Positions 7,592-18,602 of a DNA stretch of 64,000 nt are shown here, piece after piece (position 1 is the stretch's first letter; each line of letters begins with the position of its first letter). The stretch comes from Kiritimatiellota bacterium (GTDB taxonomy: Bacteria > Verrucomicrobiota > Lentisphaeria > Oligosphaerales > JAADHN01), in assembly GCA_013151865.1 (NCBI GenBank), contig JAADHN010000095.1, positions 40,378 through 104,377 of the forward strand. Direction: 5' to 3'. A program made the position numbers and the translations under genes. A model generated the notes under the pieces. It was not told the DNA's origin and made no database searches. It was given only the letters and a program-made list of their open reading frames with translations.

Positions 7592-10543
7592 GTGAGGGGC
7601 AACCGATTTGGAGTGAACCGGCTCGGGGCCGTCATGCCGTTCTTCCTGTTTGCGGCGGGTTTGTTCGCACCCGTTGCCCTGGGCGAGCGCCCGCTGCCCC
7701 TGGCAGACCCCGGTTTCGAAATCGGCTCCGGCTGGAAGCTTGGAGGCGGCATGGCGAAGATAGCGTTGGAGGCCGCACACGACGGTCGGAAGGGGCTCCG
7801 GGTGATCGACCGCGACACAACCCGGGGGAGCGACGTGCGTTCCGCTCATGTCTCCATCCCGTCGTCTCTGCCCGTGGCGCTCCGCTTTTTTGCCCGGACT
7901 CGGGCGGCGGGGATTGGGGTTTATTTGGATTTTTACGACGTCGGGGGCGCCCTGTTGACCCGATCGGGGCGATACGGGCAGGTCATTCTTTCCGTGCCGA
8001 GCACCGGCTATGCCTGGAAGCCCTTCACGCTGACGGCCGTGCCGCCGCCGGGCACGGCGTCCGCCACGGTGTGGATTCACTCGTTCAATCGAGCCGTGGT
8101 GGACGCGGACTTGGATGATTTCACGCTGTCGGTCCTGGAAAAAGAGGAGATCGGGAAAGTGACGACTACACGTGTGAGGGAACCCGGGTCGACCTTTGCG
8201 CGGCCGAGCCCGAAACGGGTTGCGGAGATCGCAGCGTGGTTGCCGGAGCGACCGGCGCCGGTCGGCTGGTCGATCTCGGACCGGCGCACTTGGCAGCGCC
8301 TGGCAGCCGATCCCGGTGCGGCGGATATCGTCCGTCGGGCCGAAACCGAGGCGAAGTCCCCTCCGCCCGAGTTGCCGGACGCGCTTTATCTCGAATTCAG
8401 CCGGACGGGCAATCGCACGAATTACCAGCGACCGTATGGCCGCCGTTCTTCTCGCCTGAACATCTTCTTGCTGGCTGAAGCCCTGGAGAACAAAGGTCGG
8501 TTTCTCCCGGCTGTGAGGCGGGAGATGGAGGCCATTTGCTCCGAGCGCAGCTGGGTCATGCCGGCTCATGATCGTGATTTGACGAACTTCAAGGGGACGC
8601 ACCTGACCGTCGACCTGGGGTCGTCCGCGCGGGGCTATCTGCTTGCCACTGCAGCCGGTTGGCTCGGCGAACGGCTTCCGGCGTCGCTGCGCGAGCGGGT
8701 GTTTCGGGAAATCGAGCGTCGGGTCTGGAAGCCCTATCTCGAGGCCGTCCGTGCCGGCGAGACGCGGGGGAATTGGTGGATCAAAGGCGCCAACAATTGG
8801 AACCCCGTTTGCACTGCCAATGTGATCGGTTCCGCTTTGGCCCTGGTTCCGCGACCGGAATCGAGGGCGGAGTTCCTGGCCGCCATGGAGATTTCGAACC
8901 CGTACTTCATTTCGGGTTTTACGGACGACGGGTACTGCAGCGAAGGCGTCGGGTACTGGAATTACGGGTTCGGTCACTACCTGGGGCTGGGATTGACCGT
9001 TCGGGACGCCACCGGAGATCGGCTGGACATTTTCGGCAAGGATCGGGAAAAACTGGAACGTATCGCGCGTTACGGTCTGGACATTCAGATTCAGCCCGGG
9101 ATCGCCCCGGCCTTCGCGGACTGCAGTGTGCGGGCGGCGCCCGCGGCCAGTGTGCTGGCAATGATCGCAGTTGTCTTTCCCAAGCTCGTGCCCGACAACG
9201 TTCCCGTTCCCGGCCGACTCAGCGGCGGCGCCATAAGTGTCGGCCTGCTTGGGCTTCGGCCGGAACTGGAGAACCGGCGGGCGCAGGGAACTCGAGGGGC
9301 GACGTATGACCTGGCCTTGCGCACTTGGTTCCGCGACGCTCAGGTTTTGATCTGCCGTGCCGGCTCGCCGGCAGGGGCGCCTCCGTTCGGCGCGGCGATC
9401 AAAGGCGGGCACAACGCCGAGCACCACAACCATAACGACGTGGGCTCCTACGTGGTGGTCTACGACGGACATCCGTACCTGGTGGATCCCGGCAGCGAAG
9501 TTTACACGCGCCGGACGTTCAGCAGTCGGCGTTACGAAAGCAACGTGCTGAATTCGTATGGACATGACGTTCCTATCGTGGCCGGGCGCCTGCAAACGGC
9601 CGGACGGCGGGCCGCGGCCCGGCTCGTGAAAGAGGAATTCACGGACAGCACGGACCGACTGGTGCTCGACGTCGCCGCGGCATATTCGGTCCCGGACTTG
9701 AAGCGTCTTGTCCGTTCTTTCGAATTCGACCGCGCCAAACGCGAGGTCCGCATCACGGACAGCGTGGAATTCGGGGCGCCGCAGACGTTTGAGACAGCGC
9801 TGGTCACGTTCGACCGTGTCCATCGCCGTTCCGGGACCGAGCTGGTTTTTTATGACGCCAAACACAGCGTGGTGGTGCGGATAGAGGCGGACGGCGGCGC
9901 AATCGAGGTCAAGGAGGATGAGATTGAGAACCCCGGGCGTCCGACGCCTCGCCGATTTGGGATTGTTTTCTCGCAACCGATCCTGAAGGGCACGGTGCGA
10001 TTCACGTTTCGACCGGCCCCGCTCGCCCCGGACCTCCCGGGTGTTTATGCGCCCCCGGATGTTTCGGGGCTCAACGCCCGGTTCGAGCAATCCCTGGTGA
10101 TCCAGGCGGAAGATTTTGCCGCTCAGCAGGGAGGTCGCGTGCGGGTTTGCGACAAGGAAGGGGCGGACGGCCTCGCCGTCAAATATTGGGACGACGCGGG
10201 GCACGCCATCCAGTGGCGTTTTGAAGTGCCGGCGGGGGGGTGGTTCGCCATCGAGGTCCGGAGCTGTCACCCCGTTGCCGATGCTCCGGTAACGCGCCGA
10301 GTGTCGGTGGACGGGCGGCCTTTCGGCAAGAAGGATGGAACGTTCGTGTTTCCCGAGACAGGGGGCTGGTCGTCCACCGACGACAATTGGCGGGATGTTT
10401 GGCTCGCCCAAGGCGGAGAGGTTGTGCGCGTGTTCTTGGCCACGGGCGAACATACGCTCGAGATGGTCAACGACTGCGGTCGCGGGCTGAACTTGGACCG
10501 GATTCGGGTCGTCCCGGTGGGGGCGGTCGCGGGACAAGAGTGA
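7592..10543 (+). CDS. secreted heparinase II/III-like polysaccharide lyase
   Basis: A 983-residue exported protein. A basic n-region and hydrophobic core ending ..FAPVALG form a signal peptide. Residues about 35-190 look like a jelly-roll carbohydrate-binding domain (DPGFEIGSGW...). An alpha/alpha-toroid region (about 200-560, including NWWIKGANNWNPVC near 393) leads into the heparinase II/III domain with the hallmark GGHNAEHHNHNDVGSY near 605-620 and YLVDPGSEVYTRR. From about 838 a second carbohydrate-binding module begins with IQAEDFAAQQGG. The family cleaves uronic-acid-containing glycans by beta-elimination in the periplasm or outside; the exact substrate cannot be read from sequence. GTG at 7592 is used because ACGAGGA lies 8 bases upstream; ATG 7634 would also leave a signal peptide. 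Its stop is 1 base from the convergent mreB stop. Confidence 0.88.
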   Translation: MRGNRFGVNRLGAVMPFFLFAAGLFAPVALGERPLPLADPGFEIGSGWKLGGGMAKIALEAAHDGRKGLRVIDRDTTRGSDVRSAHVSIPSSLPVALRFFARTRAAGIGVYLDFYDVGGALLTRSGRYGQVILSVPSTGYAWKPFTLTAVPPPGTASATVWIHSFNRAVVDADLDDFTLSVLEKEEIGKVTTTRVREPGSTFARPSPKRVAEIAAWLPERPAPVGWSISDRRTWQRLAADPGAADIVRRAETEAKSPPPELPDALYLEFSRTGNRTNYQRPYGRRSSRLNIFLLAEALENKGRFLPAVRREMEAICSERSWVMPAHDRDLTNFKGTHLTVDLGSSARGYLLATAAGWLGERLPASLRERVFREIERRVWKPYLEAVRAGETRGNWWIKGANNWNPVCTANVIGSALALVPRPESRAEFLAAMEISNPYFISGFTDDGYCSEGVGYWNYGFGHYLGLGLTVRDATGDRLDIFGKDREKLERIARYGLDIQIQPGIAPAFADCSVRAAPAASVLAMIAVVFPKLVPDNVPVPGRLSGGAISVGLLGLRPELENRRAQGTRGATYDLALRTWFRDAQVLICRAGSPAGAPPFGAAIKGGHNAEHHNHNDVGSYVVVYDGHPYLVDPGSEVYTRRTFSSRRYESNVLNSYGHDVPIVAGRLQTAGRRAAARLVKEEFTDSTDRLVLDVAAAYSVPDLKRLVRSFEFDRAKREVRITDSVEFGAPQTFETALVTFDRVHRRSGTELVFYDAKHSVVVRIEADGGAIEVKEDEIENPGRPTPRRFGIVFSQPILKGTVRFTFRPAPLAPDLPGVYAPPDVSGLNARFEQSLVIQAEDFAAQQGGRVRVCDKEGADGLAVKYWDDAGHAIQWRFEVPAGGWFAIEVRSCHPVADAPVTRRVSVDGRPFGKKDGTFVFPETGGWSSTDDNWRDVWLAQGGEVVRVFLATGEHTLEMVNDCGRGLNLDRIRVVPVGAVAGQE

Positions 10544-10544
10544 A

Positions 10545-11810
<1,266 letters not shown>

Positions 11811-13235
11811 TCACTCGGAGGGGCTGCACAGAGCTGGAAGACGGAGTGTGAAAGTACTACCCTGGTTCACCCGGCTCACGACGGTAATCTCACCGCCGTG
11901 CGCTCGCACCACAGCTCTGGCCAGACTCAGGCCCAAACCATTGCCGGCGGTCGTGCGACTTCGGTCGCCCCGGTGGAAGCGATCGAACACCCGGGGCAGT
12001 TCGTCGGGAGGAATGCCGGCGCCCGTGTCGGCGACGGAGACATGAATCCACTCGCCGGACCGTTCCGCGCGGACCTCCACCGTGCCCCCTCTGGGCGTGT
12101 ATTTAATGGCGTTGTCGATGAGGTTCGCCAAGGCGCGTTCAAGGCGCCCTCGATCTCCAGTCACTGCCGGGGACGCATCCTCGGGTACGGAGCAAGTGAA
12201 CTGAACGCCGGCTTCTTCGGCGGAGGCCAGGAACAGGTCGTGTGCATCCTCGATGAGCGCCCGGATGTCCACGGGGGTTCGGGCCAGTCGGGTCGCGCCG
12301 GCGTCGGTTTCGGCGATTTCGAGCATGGTGTTGATGAGGTTCACCAAGTGATCGCACTCTTCGACCACGGCGCCGGCCATCCGTCGATATTCGTCCAGCG
12401 ATTCGGAGTGTGTGAGGGCGGCTTCGGCCAGTCCGCGAATCCGGGTGAGCGGACTCCGCAAATCGTGCGCGATGTTGTTGCTGACCTCTCGGAGTTCCGC
12501 GACCAGGCTACGGATTCGTTCCAGCATTTGGTTGAAGGCTTCCGCCAACTCCCGGATTTCCTCACCTTCGTTGCCCACCGGCACACGTCGGCCGAGATCG
12601 CTTGCGCCGATTTGCCAAGCCGTGCGAGTGACGCGGGCGACTCCTGCCATGGCGCGTTTGGCCAGAAACCAGCCGGTCAGACCGCCGGAGACCAGCATGA
12701 CGACCAAACCGATGGCACAGACCCGCCGGTAACTGGCCAGGAGTTCCCGGTCGCTGTCGAGGGCCTTGGCCGCCAAGAGGAATGTTCCGTCTTCGAGACG
12801 CAGGACTGCAACCCTGGCCGGCGCCGTCTTCCCGGGGATTCGGATGGTGCGAATCAAGGGCGAGTTGCGTGGAACCCGGACTGCATCCGGCCGGAGAGTA
12901 TCCGGCCCCTGCCAGGACGACAGGTCCGACGCCGCACGCACCTCGAGGTCCGGACCGAAGAGCACCAAGCTGATGACTTCCACCCCGTCCGACGCCGCCT
13001 CCCGGTCGAATTCCGCCTGCAATGCCGTCAGTCCTTGGGTCCGATAAAGTTCTGCGAACTCCGCAAGATCGTCCGCAAGGTCCTGGTTCACTCTTTGGTT
13101 GAGGTCCCGGGCGAGAATTGAATAGACCAGCGTGAAAACAGCCAAGACAGGCACGGCGAACACGGCGCAGTACCAAAGAGTGAGTCGTGCGGTGACCGTG
13201 CGGACCAGGGGGCGTTCACCGGACTTCGAGGACAT
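11811..13235 (-). CDS. sensor histidine kinase, HAMP/HisKA type
   Basis: A 474-residue inner-membrane sensor kinase, partner of the response regulator whose 3' end it overlaps by 20 bases. Two membrane segments (about residues 18-41 and 165-190) flank a roughly 120-residue periplasmic sensor region. A HAMP linker follows, then the dimerisation domain with the phosphoacceptor in NNIAHDLRSPLTRIRG (His near 258) and an HATPase domain with NLIDNAIKYTPRGG (N box), VADTGAGIPPDEL (G1), and GNGLGLSLARAVVRAHGG (G2). The architecture resembles CusS/QseC-type kinases, but the periplasmic sensor gives no clue to the stimulus. ATG 13235 lies inside the regulator gene, implying translational coupling. Confidence 0.93.
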   Translation of the reverse strand: MSSKSGERPLVRTVTARLTLWYCAVFAVPVLAVFTLVYSILARDLNQRVNQDLADDLAEFAELYRTQGLTALQAEFDREAASDGVEVISLVLFGPDLEVRAASDLSSWQGPDTLRPDAVRVPRNSPLIRTIRIPGKTAPARVAVLRLEDGTFLLAAKALDSDRELLASYRRVCAIGLVVMLVSGGLTGWFLAKRAMAGVARVTRTAWQIGASDLGRRVPVGNEGEEIRELAEAFNQMLERIRSLVAELREVSNNIAHDLRSPLTRIRGLAEAALTHSESLDEYRRMAGAVVEECDHLVNLINTMLEIAETDAGATRLARTPVDIRALIEDAHDLFLASAEEAGVQFTCSVPEDASPAVTGDRGRLERALANLIDNAIKYTPRGGTVEVRAERSGEWIHVSVADTGAGIPPDELPRVFDRFHRGDRSRTTAGNGLGLSLARAVVRAHGGEITVVSRVNQGSTFTLRLPALCSPSE

Positions 13236-13890
13236 AGCCCACCCCCCGGATGGTGTGCAGGTATTCAGTGTCGAACGGACGGTCGATCTTGTCGCGCAAC
13301 CGACAGATCCGGACTTCCACCACGTTGGTGCCCGGGTCGAAGTTGTACTCCCAGACATGTTCGACGATCATGGTCTTCGATACAACACGTCCGGCGTTGC
13401 GCATAAGGAATTCCAGGAGGGCGAACTCCTTGGGCTGTAGTTCGATCATGCGGTTTGCCCGTCGCACGCGGCGCCGGACCACATCCATTTCCAGGTCGCC
13501 GACGCGGAGCACTGTGGGCTCGGCGACCCCCGAATTGCGGCGCAAGAGGGCCTGGACCCGCGCCAGGAGTTCCGTGAACGCAAAGGGTTTGACCATGTAA
13601 TCGTCCGCACCGACTTCCAGGCCGGTGACGCGGTCGTCGACTTCGCGTCTGGCGCTGAGGAAAAGCACGGGCAGGGCGGGCTTTTTCCGACGCAGTCTTC
13701 GGACGAGGGTAAGACCGTCCAACTTCGGTAGCATGATGTCGATGACGGCGGCGTCGACCGGTTCGGTCAGGGCACGGAACAGACCGCTTTCACCGTCGGC
13801 GGCGTGTTCGACAGTGAAACCCGCCTCCTCGAGCCCTTTGCGGATAAAGCCCGCAGTGACCTCGTCGTCTTCCACCAACAGGATCTTCAT
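13216..13890 (-). CDS. OmpR/PhoB-family response regulator
   Basis: A 224-residue transcription factor. The receiver domain has the acidic pocket (LVEDDEV, residues 5-11), the phospho-acceptor Asp near 51 in VIDIMLPKLDGL, and the conserved Lys in MVKPFAF. The C-terminal winged-helix domain carries LQPKEFALLEFLMRNAGRVVS and ends with TEYLHTIRGVGYVLEV, typical of the OmpR subfamily. The start at 13890 follows GGAG with an 8-base spacer. It is the first gene of a two-gene operon with the kinase. The closest named relatives by motif are CusR/QseB-like regulators, but regulon and signal are unknown. Confidence 0.95.
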   Translation of the reverse strand: MKILLVEDDEVTAGFIRKGLEEAGFTVEHAADGESGLFRALTEPVDAAVIDIMLPKLDGLTLVRRLRRKKPALPVLFLSARREVDDRVTGLEVGADDYMVKPFAFTELLARVQALLRRNSGVAEPTVLRVGDLEMDVVRRRVRRANRMIELQPKEFALLEFLMRNAGRVVSKTMIVEHVWEYNFDPGTNVVEVRICRLRDKIDRPFDTEYLHTIRGVGYVLEVR

Positions 13891-14338
13891 GCCGTTTTCT
13901 CCGAAAGCGGTTGCCTGCGGGGCCTGCGAGTTCGTCCCAGAGTTGTTTCGCGGCCGCAGCCGAGGCATATTGTCGAACCTCAAAGCGGGCGTGTCAAGTC
14001 GGGCACCTCTTGCCAATGCGGGGTTGCGGCCGTAGATTACAGCGGTTCTGAGGACTTTTTGGACGGTGTTGAATGCTCTGTATCCTGCCGGCACAGCATG
14101 GGGTCCAGGGGGCAGGGCCGGCTCAGTCTGCCCCCCCATATTTCGCGGCGTGCTCACCGCCGGTCGGGGAGTTGTTGGACGGCGGGGGAGAGCCCGCGAG
14201 TTCTCGCCCGGGGCCCGGACTATTGCGAGACGGTTCGGCGCTCTGCGGGTGAGTCCGTGGGGCCTTCGGTGTGCGATACGGATGTGAGGGTGTTTTCGCC
14301 GCGCGCCGGTCGAAAGCCTTTGCGCCGAATGCGGGGAG
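13891..14338. other. divergent region: two-component operon / bitopic protein
   Basis: No supported gene in 448 bases. It must hold promoters for the leftward regulator-kinase operon and the rightward large membrane protein, but I see no convincing -10/-35 pair or clear operator. Confidence 0.5.
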
Positions 14339-16384
14339 ATGCGAAAGGTGTTCAACAATAACCGCCGGAACCTATTTTTGACGCTCCTGCTGTACAGGGC
14401 GGTCGTGTCGGTTGCCGTGTTTCTCGGGGGGGCGCTCGTGTTTCGTTGCCCGGCCGCGGTCCCTTCGACGTCGGAGGTGCGCCTCAAGGCGTTGAACAAA
14501 CTGGTCAAAGAAGCGACGGAAGGGCTGTCGCCCGAGGGGGTGATTCAGGCCCGGCGTCGCATCATTGACGGATTCCGGCAGTTGTTTCCCGAGTGTGATC
14601 TGTATCCCGCCACTCCACCGGTTGACGAAGCGACTTGCTTGCGGGCCGCACGGCGCACTGCCGACGAGGCCATGAAAAAGGCGTATCCATCGCTTGATGA
14701 AAAGAAGATCGAGGAAGAAGCCGCCCGCAGGTACCCGGCTTATAAAGTTGGTGACGTGGTGACGCTGGTCTACCAAGCCAGTCCTGTCCGGCAGGTGAAG
14801 GTTTCGGGCATCTACCGCGGCAAGACTCCGGATGCAATCGTCATCGGGGGCAGTAAGGTCCTGATGCAGGACATTGCTGCCATGGAAGGCGGCGATGAGG
14901 TGCTGGCAAAGTTCGACGCGGAGCGATGCGCGCGCCTCCGGCGGGAATACATCGAAAAAAAGAAACAGACCTACCTCAAGGCGCGTCAAGCTGCCTGGCA
15001 GCGGGTGTATCAACGGGCGATCGAGGAAGAGAAGCGGCTTGGCCGACTCCAGAACGAGTTGCATGGATACGTGCTCTACAAGGGCAAATGGCGGCGCGTT
15101 CCGGACGTGGTGAGCGACCTGCTGCTGGTGGAGCGCCGGCGGCGGCTCGCCCTTGCTGCGGCCAAGGCAAAGCAGGCCGCGACACTGTCTAGAGAAGCCG
15201 CGCCGGCCGCGCCCCAGACCGGTGCGGCGCCTGTCGGGGCCCCGGAAGAAGCCGAGGAAGCGGGTGGCGGGGCGCCGCCTGCACATGAGAAGGGGGCCGA
15301 AACAGTCGAACCCGTTTTGCCGAAGGTGGGTCCGGCGGAGCCAAATAAGGAAAAGACGCCCGAGTCGGCTGCCGTCGCCGCGCCAGGAGGTGAGGGGCAG
15401 GAAACCAAGAAGCCCGAGGCCACACCGGGCGCCGAGGCGGAATCGAAGGCGGAAGGAAAGAGCGCGACGTCCGGCGCGGAGACCCGCCCCACGCCGGAAG
15501 CGCCCGACGAAGATGTGAGCGTGGAGGCGGTTGCGTCTGAACAGGACGCCGCGAAAGGCGTTCCCGACATCGGGACTGCACCGGGCGAGATAGCCGTTTC
15601 GGTCGCGTCGGGGACGAAAGGCGAAGGTGCTGAATCTGCGGGGGCCACCGCCGTCGAGGAAGCGCCGCTCGCAATGGAGGATCAGGGCGTCGGCGGGGAG
15701 CCGACCGGACCGCCGCCTTTTTCTATTTGGCTCGCCGTCATCGGCGGGCTGGTTGGGTTCGGTGTGATCGTGGCGGCGATCCTTGCCGCGCTCAATCGCC
15801 GGCCCCAAGGGACCTTCTATACTTCCCGGGAAGACGCGGAAGAACGATTCTGGGCGGAGGTCGAAGCGGATGCGGATCGGTTCAAGCACGCAGCTTTCCT
15901 TTTTCCCACCGAAGAAGACGCCAGGGCGGCCCTGTCGGCGCTTTCCTACATCATGATCGGTTCCAAGCCTGGTCAGTTCTGCTGCGGTCCCGCCGTACAT
16001 TTTGGGGTATATCCGGAAGAGCGCCGGTATGTCGCATTCGTCGGCGGCCCCGCCTTGTCCCGGTCGATGTGGCGCGAAGCGGTCGACAAGTGGTCCGAGG
16101 CGGAGGGTGCGGTGGAGTTCCGGGTGAGCACGCCGCCCGACAGGCAGGCGGTGGTCCCGGATCCGGAGACGCTTTCCGGCAAAGCCGCCGAAGTGGTCGT
16201 TGCCGAGGAGCGCGAGGGCGAAGCCGGCGATTACTCGCATTATTATACATTTCATGCTCCGGACCGTGAGAGTGCTATGGCGTTTCTCAAAAAAGTTGTG
16301 GTGCCGGCGCCGGGCGAATATGTGATTGTCGAGACGCCCGAGGGCCACTGGGGCAAAGACCATCGGGGGACCTACCGCGAATAG
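14339..16384 (+). CDS. large membrane protein of unknown function, coiled-coil and Ala/Glu/Pro-rich
   Basis: 681 residues; not recognised. In order: an N-terminal hydrophobic segment (about 11-38; signal anchor or signal peptide), a structured region to about residue 190 containing an SH3-like stretch (YKVGDVVTLVYQ...GIYRGKTPDAIVIGG), a charged coiled-coil (about 195-290, with many ERR/EKK), a low-complexity Ala/Glu/Pro linker (290-455), a second membrane segment near 460-485 (WLAVIGGLVGFGVIVAAIL), and a compact C-terminal domain of about 195 residues with YYTFHAPDRESAMAFLKK. ATG 14339 abuts a GGGGAG sequence with no spacer; GTG 14348 lies 9 bases from it and may be the true start, shortening the protein by three residues. 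The 3' end overlaps the next gene. Confidence 0.7.
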   Translation: MRKVFNNNRRNLFLTLLLYRAVVSVAVFLGGALVFRCPAAVPSTSEVRLKALNKLVKEATEGLSPEGVIQARRRIIDGFRQLFPECDLYPATPPVDEATCLRAARRTADEAMKKAYPSLDEKKIEEEAARRYPAYKVGDVVTLVYQASPVRQVKVSGIYRGKTPDAIVIGGSKVLMQDIAAMEGGDEVLAKFDAERCARLRREYIEKKKQTYLKARQAAWQRVYQRAIEEEKRLGRLQNELHGYVLYKGKWRRVPDVVSDLLLVERRRRLALAAAKAKQAATLSREAAPAAPQTGAAPVGAPEEAEEAGGGAPPAHEKGAETVEPVLPKVGPAEPNKEKTPESAAVAAPGGEGQETKKPEATPGAEAESKAEGKSATSGAETRPTPEAPDEDVSVEAVASEQDAAKGVPDIGTAPGEIAVSVASGTKGEGAESAGATAVEEAPLAMEDQGVGGEPTGPPPFSIWLAVIGGLVGFGVIVAAILAALNRRPQGTFYTSREDAEERFWAEVEADADRFKHAAFLFPTEEDARAALSALSYIMIGSKPGQFCCGPAVHFGVYPEERRYVAFVGGPALSRSMWREAVDKWSEAEGAVEFRVSTPPDRQAVVPDPETLSGKAAEVVVAEEREGEAGDYSHYYTFHAPDRESAMAFLKKVVVPAPGEYVIVETPEGHWGKDHRGTYRE

Positions 16385-17015
16385 TCTACCTGCCACGTAC
16401 CGCCTCTTCTTCGCTTTCTCCGTCCCTTACCGGGTGCGTTGCTACGCCGGCCAGGTGCAGGATGCGTTGCGCCGGTGCGGGGTGAGCGGGCGATGGGTTC
16501 GCCCGGAATCCATGCACTTGACGCTCCTTTTTCTGGGCGAACGGCCGGTTGGCGAGGTAACCGAATTGTCCCGCGTCGCGCGCGAGTTCGTGCGGGATGT
16601 CCCCGGTTTCAGGCTGGTCTTCGACCGAGTGGCCTGCTTTTCGTGGCCGCCGCGAGTGCTGTTTCTTCGGTTTTCGGAAATGCCGGAAGGCAACCGGTTT
16701 GAGCGGACGGCTCGGGCGCTTCGTGTGACCCTCGCACAGGTCGGCTTGTCGCCCCCCCCCGAGTCGAAGGGCCAACGGGCGGTGCCGCACCTGACGCTCG
16801 TGCGGTTCCGGGGCGGACGCGACCGGCGGACCCTCGTGCCTCTGGTGCGATTCGAAAACCTGTCCTTGGTCTGGCGGGCGCCGTTGCCCGAGTCGACGGA
16901 GGTCCCGCCCGTTTACTGCGAGCGTATCACGTTGTTTCGAAGTCTGCTCGGTCCGGGCGGGGCTCGGTATCAACCCATCGACACATTCGACATGGCCCCG
17001 TGCTCCGATTTCTGA
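16326..17015 (+). CDS. thpR: RNA 2',3'-cyclic phosphodiesterase (2H phosphoesterase)
   Basis: LigT/ThpR-type enzyme that opens 2',3'-cyclic phosphates on RNA ends. Both HxTx catalytic motifs are visible, in SMHLTLLFLGE and VPHLTLVRFRGG. The domain start is RLFFAFSVPYRVR, near residue 26. No ATG or GTG lies between the upstream stop and that domain, so the only usable in-frame initiator seen is TTG 16326, 59 bases inside the preceding gene; a non-standard start or coupling is implied. The length of 229 is somewhat above the usual 175-190, partly because of this N-terminal extension. Confidence 0.8.
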   Translation: MSRRPRATGAKTIGGPTANSLPATYRLFFAFSVPYRVRCYAGQVQDALRRCGVSGRWVRPESMHLTLLFLGERPVGEVTELSRVAREFVRDVPGFRLVFDRVACFSWPPRVLFLRFSEMPEGNRFERTARALRVTLAQVGLSPPPESKGQRAVPHLTLVRFRGGRDRRTLVPLVRFENLSLVWRAPLPESTEVPPVYCERITLFRSLLGPGGARYQPIDTFDMAPCSDF

Positions 17016-17247
17016 TCCGGAGCTGATGCGACCCGATCCGGAACAGTCCGGGCGACGCTGCCGCGACGTCCGTGTTCTGGACGGGCACCGGGTTCGGAGT
17101 GCGCAGGGGCGCGAAAGGTCGAGGCGGTTCGGAGCAATCTTGCGCCCGAGACAAAGCGGTCTCGTTTCGAAGATGATCGGGCGAAGCCGCCTGTGCCCCA
17201 GTCGGTTCAAGGCGATCGGCAAGAACGAGCATAAAGGGATTTTTTCG

Positions 17248-18483
17248 ATGGCGAATGTGTTCCCGTTCCCGGCGGTGCACCCCGTTGCCGAGGCCGCGGC
17301 CGGGGTTTGCGCCCCCCCCTACGACGTCGTCACCCGTGACGAAGCCCGCCGCAAGGCCCGAGGCAATCCGGATTCGTTCTTGCACGTCTCCCGTGCTGAA
17401 CTGGGATTGTCGGATGATGTCTCTCCGTATTCCGATCTCGTATACGAGACGGCGCGCCGGAATTATCTTCGGCTGCGGCACAGCGGTCGCCTGCAGAAGG
17501 ACACGGTTCCCCACTACTACGTTTACGGCCTCGAGTCGGCGACGCATCGTCAGGTCGGCGTTGCGGCCGTTGCCGCCGTGGACGACTACGAGGTCGGAAT
17601 CGTCCGTCGGCATGAAACGACGCGTCCGGACAAAGTCGAAGATCGCGCCCGGCATATTGCCGCGTTGAACGCCCAGACCGGCCCCGTTTTCCTGGCGTAC
17701 CGTGATTCCCAAGAGATTGCCGCCATTGTCGGCACGGCCACGGCACGGCCGGCATTGCTGGACTGTACGGGGGGAGACGGTGTGCGGCACACCGTTTGGC
17801 GGGTGTCGGTTGAATTCACCGCTTCGTTACGCCGGGCCCTCGAGTCTTTGCCTGTCCTGTATATTGCGGACGGACACCATCGGGCCGAGAGTGCAGCTCG
17901 AGTTCGGACGGAACGGCGCCGAGACAATCCGGCCCATACCGGCACGGAGCCGTACAACCGGTTCCTGGCCGTCCTTTTTCCGGCAAGTCAACTGCGTATC
18001 CTGCCCTACAACCGTCTGGTCAAGGGATTGAACGGGCTGGATGCCGAAAGATTTCTGGCAGCCATCCGCCGGTCGGGCGCCTGCACAGTGCAGCCCGTGT
18101 CTTCGGCGACGCCGACGGCAAAGGGCGCTGTCCATATGTTCCTCGATGGCCGTTGGTGGCGAATAGCATTCGTAGGACCCTCCACCTGCGACGATCCGGT
18201 CGAACAATTGGATGTCCAGCGCTTGCAGAAACTGGTATTGGACCCCATTCTTGGCATCCGCGATCCCAGAAGGGACCCGCGCATTGATTTCGTGGGCGGG
18301 ATACGCGGTGCGGACGAGCTGGAACGCCTTGTGCGCCAAGCGGCCGCCGACGCAGCGTTTTCTCTGTTTCCCGTGGGGATCGAGGAAGTCATGACCATTG
18401 CCGACGCCGGCCGAATTATGCCGCCGAAATCCACTTGGTTCGAACCCAAACTGGCAGATGGCTTGTTGATCCACGAGATTTGA
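17248..18483 (+). CDS. DUF1015 family protein
   Basis: 411 residues with hallmarks of the DUF1015 family: an N-terminal block around AGVCAPPYDVVTRDEAR, the RRHETTRPDKVEDR segment, and the signature IADGHHRAESAARV in the middle. Biochemical function is not established for most members. In other genomes such genes often lie near amino-acid biosynthesis genes, and here the next gene is lysA, 119 bases downstream on the same strand. ATG 17248 is chosen because AAAGGG precedes it with good spacing and MANVFPFPAVHP is a typical DUF1015 beginning; the frame is open further upstream without similarity. Confidence 0.9.
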   Translation: MANVFPFPAVHPVAEAAAGVCAPPYDVVTRDEARRKARGNPDSFLHVSRAELGLSDDVSPYSDLVYETARRNYLRLRHSGRLQKDTVPHYYVYGLESATHRQVGVAAVAAVDDYEVGIVRRHETTRPDKVEDRARHIAALNAQTGPVFLAYRDSQEIAAIVGTATARPALLDCTGGDGVRHTVWRVSVEFTASLRRALESLPVLYIADGHHRAESAARVRTERRRDNPAHTGTEPYNRFLAVLFPASQLRILPYNRLVKGLNGLDAERFLAAIRRSGACTVQPVSSATPTAKGAVHMFLDGRWWRIAFVGPSTCDDPVEQLDVQRLQKLVLDPILGIRDPRRDPRIDFVGGIRGADELERLVRQAAADAAFSLFPVGIEEVMTIADAGRIMPPKSTWFEPKLADGLLIHEI

Positions 18484-18602
18484 AGGGATGGCTTGCCGCT
18501 CGAACCCCGAACGTTCGAACGGGCTTGGGCGATGCCTTGGCGTATTCCGATGCCTATATTCCCGGGCCGGCCCCTCGAGACATTCAGGACAGGAAGAGAA
18601 CC

